Source of the DNA: Sphingobacterium detergens
Lineage (GTDB): Bacteria; Bacteroidota; Bacteroidia; Sphingobacteriales; Sphingobacteriaceae
Length of the DNA: 64,000 nucleotides
Direction of reading: 5' to 3'
Assembly: GCF_003610355.1 (NCBI RefSeq)
Contig: NZ_RAPY01000003.1
Span: 372,001 to 436,000 of the forward strand
Shown: positions 52,682 through 59,583 of the stretch, piece by piece
Position numbering within the stretch: position 1 is the stretch's first letter
Layout of the letters: every line of letters starts with the position of its first letter
Notes under the pieces: generated by a model
Seen by the model: the letters and a program-made list of their open reading frames with translations, nothing else
What the model was told of the DNA's origin: nothing
Databases searched by the model: none
Translations under genes and position numbers: made by a program

Positions 52682-53398
52682 ATGACTAGACTTTCAGTAA
52701 ATATCAATAAAATTGCAACGCTCAGAAATTCCAGAGGAGGTAATAATCCTAATCTCGTAGCTGCTGCATTAGCCTGTGAACGTTTTGGTGCACAAGGCAT
52801 CACTGTCCACCCAAGACCGGACGAAAGGCATATCCGCTATCAGGATGTATTTGACTTAAAAGCCGAAATTCAGACCGAACTCAATATCGAGGGTAATTGC
52901 CAGGAACAGAAATTTATCGATCTTGTCCTCGCCAACAAACCCGCTCAGGTAACCTTGGTTCCTGATGCCGAAGGCCAGCTGACTTCCAATCACGGCTGGG
53001 ATACGATCAAAAACAAAGCCTATCTAAAGGATATGTGCCAATTGTTCAAAGACGCAGGCATCCGTGTATCAATCTTTGTAGATCCTGTAGAAGAGATGGT
53101 CGAAGCGGCAGCAGAGACAGGCACAGACCGCATAGAGTTATATACCGAAGGTTTTGCCAGTGAATATGGTTTTGATAAAGAAGCTGCTATCAAACCCTAC
53201 TTCAAAGCCGCATTAAAAGCGCGCGAGGTTGGCTTAGGTTTAAATGCAGGCCATGACCTAGATTTAAACAATCTCCAGTATTTCAATCAACATATACCCG
53301 AATTACTGGAAGTAAGCATTGGACATGCCTTGATTTCAGATGCCTTATACCTTGGACTGGAGGAAACAATCAAACGTTACCTGACCTGTCTAAAATAA
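52682..53398 (+). CDS. pdxJ: Pyridoxine 5'-phosphate synthase
   Basis: 238-aa TIM-barrel enzyme closing the pyridine ring in DXP-dependent vitamin B6 synthesis. Diagnostic sequence: LSVNINKIATLRNSRGG, GITVHPRPDERHI, NIEGNCQ, RIELYTEGFA and GLNAGHDLDLNNL. I take ATG 52682 as start because the conserved block begins 3 residues later. The sequence TATTTTTACC lies just upstream and resembles a -7 box. Confidence 0.96.
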   Translation: MTRLSVNINKIATLRNSRGGNNPNLVAAALACERFGAQGITVHPRPDERHIRYQDVFDLKAEIQTELNIEGNCQEQKFIDLVLANKPAQVTLVPDAEGQLTSNHGWDTIKNKAYLKDMCQLFKDAGIRVSIFVDPVEEMVEAAAETGTDRIELYTEGFASEYGFDKEAAIKPYFKAALKAREVGLGLNAGHDLDLNNLQYFNQHIPELLEVSIGHALISDALYLGLEETIKRYLTCLK

Positions 53399-53440
53399 AT
53401 GATACGATGAAGGCTGGATGCCTTAAACAATAGTTACTAC

Positions 53441-53481
53441 AAATAGAAAAGGCTTTCCTGTAGGAAAGCCTTTTCTATTTT
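53441..53481. terminator. Bidirectional terminator between pdxJ and lepB
   Basis: Perfect 18-bp arms (AAATAGAAAAGGCTTTCC and complement) around loop TGTA. Converging pdxJ and lepB transcripts both end here. Confidence 0.92.
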
Positions 53482-53530
53482 GATTCAAGTCCACTATCAA
53501 AAGAAAATGGATTCTTCCTAATAGCTACTA

Positions 53531-55099
53531 TTAATGAATTCCCTTAAATATACGGTTCCAACGGATTTTAGAAAGACCTGTACCGATTTCGTCCCAACTC
53601 ATCCAGGTAAATAATGCCTTACCCACGATATGGTCTTCAGGCACAAATCCCCACCCTCTTGAATCCAAGGAATTGTGGCGGTTATCTCCCATCATCCAGA
53701 AATAGTCCATTTTAAAGGTATAGTTATCCGCTTTAACATCATTGATGTAGATACCATCAGCACGTTTCTCCAATTTGTTATTTTCATAAACACGAATAGC
53801 ACGCTCATAGATTGGTAAGGTCTGTGCATTCAAAGCAACAGTCCAGCCCTTTTTAGGAATCAAGATTGGTCCAAAGTTATCAAAATCCCATTTATACTGA
53901 GGATCGTACGGATAAGCACCTTCACCAGCCGGACTTCTTCTGATTTCCTTTACATTTGACCACGATTTCACAAGCGCGACCTCATCATCGGTCATATACA
54001 ATTCATATACACCAGGTTGCTGATCAGATCCACCACCTTCAATACGTAGTTCACGTAGACGTTCCATATCCAATGGTGTACCATCTGTCAACACATAATA
54101 ATTCAACTGACTTTCAGGCGGATCAAATCCCGGTTGATCATTGATAAAAAGCTTGGCATCCTTCATTGAAATCTTATCCCCCGGTAATCCTACACAACGC
54201 TTGATATAATTTTCACGTTTGTCTATTGGTCGGGCCTGAATGGTAAACTGTGAATTAACGGTCTGCCAGCCGTAGGCTCTGACAAGGTCATAATAACTCG
54301 CATTCTGGTTTTCCAAGGCTACTGTATCACCTGCAGGGAAGTTAAAGACAACAACATCATTGCGCTCTATCTTTTGAAATCCTGGCAATCGTTTGTAAGG
54401 CAACTCAATCAACTCAGAGTAAGCTTTTCCACCTGTTATTGGCATCGTATGATGTGCAAAAGGAAACGCAATCGGCGTATTAGGCACACGAGGGCCATAA
54501 TTCAATTTACTCACAAATAAGAAATCCCCAATCAATAAGGTACGTTCCATTGATCCTGTCGGAATCATATACGCTTCAATTAAAAATCCGCGAATAAGCG
54601 AGGCCGCAACAGTTGCAAATACGATTGCATCAGCCCATTCACGCACCATAGATTTCTTGTACGGATATTTGATTTTATACTCTTTGTAGGAAGCTTGTTC
54701 AATTTCCGCAAGCTTCTCTTCGGTCAATTCCACACCTTCCTGTGCAGCAGTCTTCAGGTTTTTAGCATACAAACCATTCAAGAAACGCACATTGGAATCT
54801 TTTGCCCACATGGGTAACACAATAAATGGCACCAAAACAGCCGCAGCATTTTCCCAAAAACGGCGCTTGCCAAAACAATGGATAAAGTCGAGGTAAAGGT
54901 TATAGAAAACAAAAATATTGACAATAGGAATCAACAATAAGATCACCCACCATGTTGGTCTTCCTGTTAATTTAGCCTGTATATATTGACTATAAAAAGG
55001 TACGATTGCTTCCCAGCCTTTTCTGCCAGCTTTAACAAACAATTGCCACAATCCATATCCCGCTATTGCTGTTAAAACCGCAAAGATAATTAACCACAT
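53531..55099 (-). CDS. lepB: Signal peptidase I (long form)
   Basis: 522-aa membrane serine protease removing signal peptides. The S26 dyad is Ser183 (MIPTGSMERTLLIGD) and Lys300 (YIKRCVGLPGDKIS), with box E MMGDNRHNSLDSRGWGFVP near the end. It is well over the 324 aa of E. coli LepB: an N-terminal region of about 150 residues carries several extra membrane helices (1-20, 50-70, 85-98), with a further helix at 155-175 before Ser183, and an insert near 310-460 enlarges the periplasmic domain. Last gene of the parA-parB-DUF5683-dapB-lepB run, 16 bp after dapB. Confidence 0.95.
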   Translation of the reverse strand: MWLIIFAVLTAIAGYGLWQLFVKAGRKGWEAIVPFYSQYIQAKLTGRPTWWVILLLIPIVNIFVFYNLYLDFIHCFGKRRFWENAAAVLVPFIVLPMWAKDSNVRFLNGLYAKNLKTAAQEGVELTEEKLAEIEQASYKEYKIKYPYKKSMVREWADAIVFATVAASLIRGFLIEAYMIPTGSMERTLLIGDFLFVSKLNYGPRVPNTPIAFPFAHHTMPITGGKAYSELIELPYKRLPGFQKIERNDVVVFNFPAGDTVALENQNASYYDLVRAYGWQTVNSQFTIQARPIDKRENYIKRCVGLPGDKISMKDAKLFINDQPGFDPPESQLNYYVLTDGTPLDMERLRELRIEGGGSDQQPGVYELYMTDDEVALVKSWSNVKEIRRSPAGEGAYPYDPQYKWDFDNFGPILIPKKGWTVALNAQTLPIYERAIRVYENNKLEKRADGIYINDVKADNYTFKMDYFWMMGDNRHNSLDSRGWGFVPEDHIVGKALFTWMSWDEIGTGLSKIRWNRIFKGIH

Positions 55100-55115
55100 A
55101 ATCTATTTATTAGTA

Positions 55116-55859
55116 CTATTTATTAAAATCGAAAATTTCAGTTACTTGATAGAATCCTTTCTTACCATTCAACCATTCGGCGGCTACGACAGCGCCCAAC
55201 GCAAAGCCATCACGACTATGCGCAGTATGTTTAAATTCTATCTGATCCACTTCAGAACTGTACAACACGGTATGTGTACCCGGAACTTCCTCAATCCGAT
55301 GGCTCTCAATGAGAAGTTCTTGTGGCTTAGGAATAATTTCGTCTTGCTCACCCACAACAGTATTGACCCAGTTTGTTTTCACATCGCTGTGATCCAAGAT
55401 ACCCTCTGCAATGGTAATCGCTGTACCGCTAGGCGCATCCAATTTGTGGATATGGTGGATTTCTTCCACCTGAACATCATATTGTTTATAAGGTTGTAAG
55501 GCTTGCGCCAACATACGGTTGATATGGAAAAACACGTTCACTCCGATCGAATAATTTGAACCATATAAAATAGTTCCATCTGAGTCCAGACATTTTTCTC
55601 TGACACTTTCCAATTGATCATACCAGCCCGTTGTCCCCACTACAATTGGCACACCTGCTTCCAAACAAAGGTTCATATTATCCAAAGCAGCAGATGGTAC
55701 ACTAAAATCAATAGCTACATCAGCTCCCTTGATATCATCAACTGTCAGACCGGGACGATTATTTTCATCCACAATTAAAAAAATCTGATGGCCTCTTTTC
55801 AGTGCATACCTTTCGATAATCTGCCCCATTTTGCCATATCCCAAGAGAATGATGTTCAT
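55116..55859 (-). CDS. dapB: 4-hydroxy-tetrahydrodipicolinate reductase
   Basis: 247-aa NAD(P)H enzyme of the lysine/diaminopimelate pathway. N-terminal Rossmann motif NIILLGYGKMGQ, the GTTGW turn (VVGTTGWYDQ), substrate motif VEEIHHIHKLDAPSGTA and AHSRDGFALGAV near the end. The ATG at 55859 puts MNIILLGYGKMG at the N-terminus as in homologues; the longer frame from 55922 adds 21 residues with no counterpart. It sits between DUF5683 (172 bp upstream) and lepB (16 bp downstream). Confidence 0.96.
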   Translation of the reverse strand: MNIILLGYGKMGQIIERYALKRGHQIFLIVDENNRPGLTVDDIKGADVAIDFSVPSAALDNMNLCLEAGVPIVVGTTGWYDQLESVREKCLDSDGTILYGSNYSIGVNVFFHINRMLAQALQPYKQYDVQVEEIHHIHKLDAPSGTAITIAEGILDHSDVKTNWVNTVVGEQDEIIPKPQELLIESHRIEEVPGTHTVLYSSEVDQIEFKHTAHSRDGFALGAVVAAEWLNGKKGFYQVTEIFDFNK

Positions 55860-56031
55860 ATATCTAGAAAATAAAGTATAGTTTATTTTTAAAATTAAAA
55901 AATTCCATTGAAAAACAGACACAAAACCGTGATTAACAACGATTTTTTATTACAAGCGTCCGTATTCAAAGATCAATAAGAACCTTACCTCGTCGGCCTT
56001 TGCGCTTGCTGTAGGCTTCAGCGTGAGGTTT

Positions 56032-56754
56032 TTAATTGAATTTCATGGACAACTTTAATCCGACTGTAGGTTTAAAAGTAAACGATCCAGATGCGAGACT
56101 TGCATCCATTAATGTAGGTCCGATAGAAAAAGCTGTCTTTTTGGGTTTGTCATCACCGATACTCCAGCGATATTTTAGCATAGAATCAATATATGCTTCG
56201 GCAACGTTCAATCCATAGACCCCGAGCGTTAGCAGTACCATCAGATCCCGGTTTCGCCTTGCATTGTCCTTTGCCCGTATAATTGACTGATCGGGGATTC
56301 TTTCATAAAAAGGATCTACTGGTCGACCTTCAGCTCGATCTTGTAATACACCCAAAAGTTCCTTATAATATTTATTATTGAAATCAAAAACGAGTACTGT
56401 GGTTGCCAATCCACCATAGATCACAGGCACTTTAATCCACCATACACCACCGTTGGTATACTGACCCCAGCCTGGGAGTACCAAAGAACGCTTCCAGGCC
56501 TGTTTATTCTTTGCTTCAATAGCCAAGCGTGTTGAATCCTTAAAAACAACTTTCTCCTTCGCTTTGGCCTCCTCCTTTTCGCGCTTTTTACGCTCCTTTC
56601 GGGATTCCTTTTTAACAGTGTCCTGTGCTGATTTAGGTTTCAAACTTTCTGCTTTAACAGTTTGAACCTGTTTTTTGGGAATTGTATCGACAGTCTGGGC
56701 GTGTACCATCAGTACAGCAAATACGGCAAAAAGCAGACTTATTAATTTGGTCAT
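56032..56754 (-). CDS. DUF5683 domain protein
   Basis: 240 aa. Signal peptide MTKLISLLFAVFAVLMVHAQ, then a Lys/Glu-rich charged stretch (residues 45-80), then the DUF5683 core (WKRSLVLPGWGQYTNGGVWW, followed by hydrophobic segments and LLTLGVYGLNVAEAYIDSML) and a short beta-rich C-terminus (FTFKPTVGLKLSMKFN) that looks like an outer-membrane strand end. Function unknown. Located 1 bp after parB, so co-transcribed with parAB; the arrangement recurs in Bacteroidota. Confidence 0.85.
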   Translation of the reverse strand: MTKLISLLFAVFAVLMVHAQTVDTIPKKQVQTVKAESLKPKSAQDTVKKESRKERKKREKEEAKAKEKVVFKDSTRLAIEAKNKQAWKRSLVLPGWGQYTNGGVWWIKVPVIYGGLATTVLVFDFNNKYYKELLGVLQDRAEGRPVDPFYERIPDQSIIRAKDNARRNRDLMVLLTLGVYGLNVAEAYIDSMLKYRWSIGDDKPKKTAFSIGPTLMDASLASGSFTFKPTVGLKLSMKFN

Positions 56755-56755
56755 A

Positions 56756-57691
56756 TTACCAATCTAAAAGTTCAAGAATACGGCTCAGATCATCCTCAGA
56801 TTCAAAAGGAATCTCAATTGCCCCCTTACCTTTGGTACTCTTCAAATTCAATTTGACTCTTGATGAAAACTTCGAAGCAAGATCATCCTCAATTTTTTGC
56901 AGCTGAAATGACATCGCAGTTTTATCCTTGCCAGCTTTTTTCTTTCCGCCTTTTTGAAGTTCGCGAACAAGCTCCTCGGCTTTTCTAACAGACAAACCTT
57001 GATCGATGATCAATTTAAAAATATACAACTGCTTATCAACTTCTGGAATATTGATCAGTGCACGAGCGTGCCCCATGGTCAATGCGCCATCACGTATCGC
57101 CGCCTGAATCACAGGAGGAAGTTTTAGTAGGCGGAGATAGTTTGTCACTGTAGAACGGTTTTTACTAACACGTTCACCCAGCTCCTCTTGCTTTAAATTA
57201 CATTCTTCGATCATGCGCTGAAAACTCAAAGCAACCTCAATGGCATTTAAGTTTTCACGTTGTATATTTTCGATCAATGCCATTTCCAGCATTTGCTGAT
57301 CATTGGCAGTACGGATATAGGCTGGAATTTCAGTGATCCCTGCCAATCTTGAAGCACGGAGACGTCGCTCCCCTGAAATCAATTGATAGTTGCCATCCGA
57401 AATCTTACGTACCGTAATCGGCTGGATTAAACCCTGTAAAATAATGGATTCAGACAATTCCTGTAAGGCAACCGGATCAAATTCTGTACGGGGTTGAAAT
57501 GGATTCACTGCTATTTCTTCTACCCGAACATGGCTGATGCTACCATTTTCTTTGTTTGTATGTACTGTAGAAGAAGTCACAAGCGGTGCCTCTTCAACTT
57601 GCTGATTACTTTTAGCAGGAGCTTCTACACTATCGTTTAATAGCGCACCTAAACCTCTTCCCAATCCTGTTTTACGCTGATGTGCTGCCAT
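56756..57691 (-). CDS. parB: Chromosome partitioning protein ParB
   Basis: 311-aa CTP-dependent DNA clamp that loads at parS. The ParB box SGERRLRASRLAGITEIPAY and ENIQRENLNAIEVALSF are intact, followed by the helix-turn-helix (LGERVSKNRSTVTNYLRLL) and a C-terminal dimer domain. N-terminus AHQRKTGLGRGLGALL is the usual ParA-stimulating segment. It follows parA by 1 bp. No parS 16-mer was spotted in the window. Confidence 0.96.
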   Translation of the reverse strand: MAAHQRKTGLGRGLGALLNDSVEAPAKSNQQVEEAPLVTSSTVHTNKENGSISHVRVEEIAVNPFQPRTEFDPVALQELSESIILQGLIQPITVRKISDGNYQLISGERRLRASRLAGITEIPAYIRTANDQQMLEMALIENIQRENLNAIEVALSFQRMIEECNLKQEELGERVSKNRSTVTNYLRLLKLPPVIQAAIRDGALTMGHARALINIPEVDKQLYIFKLIIDQGLSVRKAEELVRELQKGGKKKAGKDKTAMSFQLQKIEDDLASKFSSRVKLNLKSTKGKGAIEIPFESEDDLSRILELLDW

Positions 57692-57692
57692 A

Positions 57693-58490
57693 TTATGCGG
57701 TTACTGTTGTATTCATTTCATTAAGATGCCCGTTTTTCTGCAATATCTCACGCGCCAAATTCAAATAGTTGATCGCTCCCTTACAGGAAGCGTCGTGCAT
57801 GATAACAGAAATACCAAAGCTAGGAGCTTCACTTAAACGGGTATTACGTTGAATGATGGTGTCAAAAACTAAATCCGTAAAATGCGTTTTCACCTCTTCT
57901 ACAACCTGATTGGAGAGTCTTAAACGAACATCATACATCGTCAATAAAATACCCTCAATCTCCAAGCTAGTATTTAAACGGTTTTGAACGATTTTAATTG
58001 TGTTCAGTAATTTACCAAGTCCTTCCAATGCAAAATATTCACACTGAACGGGTATGATAACCGAATCAGATGCAGACAGGGCATTAATGGTGATCAAACC
58101 CAAGGAAGGAGAACAGTCAATGATAATAAAATCATAATCATCTTTGACCTGATCCAAGATCTTTTTCATCTTGTACTCCCTTTCGTGCATATTGATCATC
58201 TCAATCTCCGCACCCACCAGGTCGATATGAGCAGGTAAAAGATCAAGATTTGGCGTTTCAGTTGACTGAATCGCGTCTCTCGGGTTTAAATCATTGACCA
58301 AACATTCGTATATACTTTCATTGATCGTACGAGGGTCAAAACCAATCCCAGAAGTAGAGTTTGCTTGTGGATCTGCATCCACCAACAATGTTTTATATTC
58401 TAAAACCGCCAAACTAGCCGCCAAGTTAATTGACGTTGTGGTTTTTCCTACCCCACCCTTTTGGTTTGCGATTGCGATTATTTTTCCCAT
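57693..58490 (-). CDS. parA: Chromosome partitioning ATPase ParA (Soj-like)
   Basis: 265-aa deviant Walker A ATPase. MGKIIAIANQKGGVGKTTT begins the protein (KGGVGKTT at 11-18), with LLVDADPQANST and IIIDCSPSLGLITINAL as the A' and B motifs. Forms a DNA-bound gradient that ParB-parS complexes follow, separating replicated origins. First gene of a minus-strand run of five. Presence of parAB suggests, but does not prove, that the replication origin is not far. Confidence 0.96.
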   Translation of the reverse strand: MGKIIAIANQKGGVGKTTTSINLAASLAVLEYKTLLVDADPQANSTSGIGFDPRTINESIYECLVNDLNPRDAIQSTETPNLDLLPAHIDLVGAEIEMINMHEREYKMKKILDQVKDDYDFIIIDCSPSLGLITINALSASDSVIIPVQCEYFALEGLGKLLNTIKIVQNRLNTSLEIEGILLTMYDVRLRLSNQVVEEVKTHFTDLVFDTIIQRNTRLSEAPSFGISVIMHDASCKGAINYLNLAREILQKNGHLNEMNTTVTA

Positions 58491-58612
58491 CTTGAATGAA
58501 AACCTTTCTTAATTAAAATGTCATTTTACACTACATTTCACTTTCCCGAAGATCAATTTGTCCAAATATTTACGCTAAATTTAAATTAGCCTAACAAATT
58601 CAGCATATTTCG

Positions 58613-58620
58613 TACTTTTG
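58613..58620 (+). promoter_or_regulatory. -7 element upstream of the FMN reductase gene
   Basis: TACTTTTG, a perfect TAnnTTTG, 98 nt before the chosen ATG; a TTG two bases downstream opens the same frame and could in principle be an alternative start. Confidence 0.35.
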
Positions 58621-58717
58621 ATTGATCAAAGGCACATATCCTCAGGATGCTAAGATACAAAAAATCAAGATATGTATCCACTTTGAAATAGTGCTTTTTA
58701 TAAGTATCAACAACACA

Positions 58718-59239
58718 ATGATTTTAATAATATCCGGAACAAACCGTCCCAATAGTAAGACGTTAAAAATAGCAAAATGCTACCAACAGCTTCTTAATCG
58801 TAAATCCATTGAGAGTGAGATCTTTTCGTTATCAGATCTCCCTCCAAATATTTTAGAAACAGATCTTTACGGAAAAAGAAGCTCCGCTTTTGAACCGATT
58901 CAGCAAAAGGTTAGTCAGGCCGATATGTTTATTTTCGTAGCGCCCGAATACAATGGAAGCATCCCTGGCGCGCTCAAACTTTTTATTGACTGCTGCACCT
59001 TTCCGATTAGTTTTTACCACAAAAAAGTTGCATTGGTCGGATTGTCTTCCGGAAGATATGGCAACCTTCGCGGGATAGATCATCTCACCGGAATATGCCA
59101 CTACCTCAGAATGCATGTCCTCCCCCTCAAGATATTTCTTCCCAATGTACAACAGGAATTGAACGAAAATGGTGAATTATTTAAAGAGGATACGTTACAG
59201 TTTATCAACGAACAGATTGAGGAGATCATCCGATTTTAA
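58718..59239 (+). CDS. NADPH-dependent FMN reductase family protein
   Basis: 173-aa flavodoxin-like oxidoreductase. MILIISGTNRPNSKTLKIAK opens with the SGTxRxxS FMN-phosphate loop; FIFVAPEYNGSIPGALKLFI is the PEYNGS motif of the FMN_red family (compare azoreductase, chromate reductase, SsuE). The frame extends upstream to a TTG at 58622, but the conserved start is the ATG at 58718. Electron acceptor unknown. Divergent from parA; not part of an operon. Confidence 0.9.
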   Translation: MILIISGTNRPNSKTLKIAKCYQQLLNRKSIESEIFSLSDLPPNILETDLYGKRSSAFEPIQQKVSQADMFIFVAPEYNGSIPGALKLFIDCCTFPISFYHKKVALVGLSSGRYGNLRGIDHLTGICHYLRMHVLPLKIFLPNVQQELNENGELFKEDTLQFINEQIEEIIRF

Positions 59240-59446
59240 GCCCTCATGACGAAGATCAACCATAATTCAGTAGATCACCCCTTCCATTTTGCAAAAGTTT
59301 ATCACATACTTTTGATAAGCACAAGGCTAGCTTATCGATAGGATAAGAATACAGACAACAATTAGACAAACAACGGGAAAACCCTCCCCAAAAATAAAAC
59401 ACCCGCGAAGCATTACATAGCTAAAAAAAGATTATCAGGGGTAGAA

Positions 59447-59484
59447 AATAAAAACGGGGCTGTCATATTAGACAGTCCCGTTTT
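59447..59484 (-). terminator. Terminator of the M16 peptidase gene
   Basis: AAAACGGGGCTGTC / GACAGTCCCGTTTT (one wobble) with a 6-nt loop. On the minus strand a T-rich run follows. Lies about 100 nt past the stop. Confidence 0.8.
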
Positions 59485-59540
59485 ATGTTAAAGTAAGATC
59501 AGAAACGAGAACAATAATTTATCAGCCAAAGGCCTAAAAA

Positions 59541-59582
59541 ACTATTGTCTCAAATACCATATCTAGATCTAATATCTAAAAA
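59541..59582 (-). repeat. Dispersed ATTAG/TTGAGAT repeat, copy 3
   Basis: On the minus strand TTTTTAGATATTAGATC, then TAGATATGG, then TATTTGAGACAATAG, directly after the M16 stop codon. Same vocabulary as the copies at 16091 and 33487. Confidence 0.45.
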
Positions 59583-59583
59583 T

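Larger units (their letters stand above)
59240..59583. other. 344-bp intergenic region between FMN reductase and M16 peptidase genes
   Basis: Convergent genes. It holds clustered inverted repeats CAAAAGT (59292-59298) / ACTTTTG (59308-59314) and CTTATC / GATAAG (59331-59347), the M16 terminator (59447-59484), and at the right end an ATTAG/TTGAGAT repeat copy. No ORF or known RNA. Confidence 0.6.

Noticed and set aside
55860..55922. N-terminal extension of dapB
   Set aside because: DapB starts at the Rossmann motif NIILLGYGKMG; the extension is AT-rich noise.
56756..58490. parS sites near parAB
   Set aside because: I looked for TGTTTCACGTGAAACA-like 16-mers and saw none; they probably lie elsewhere.
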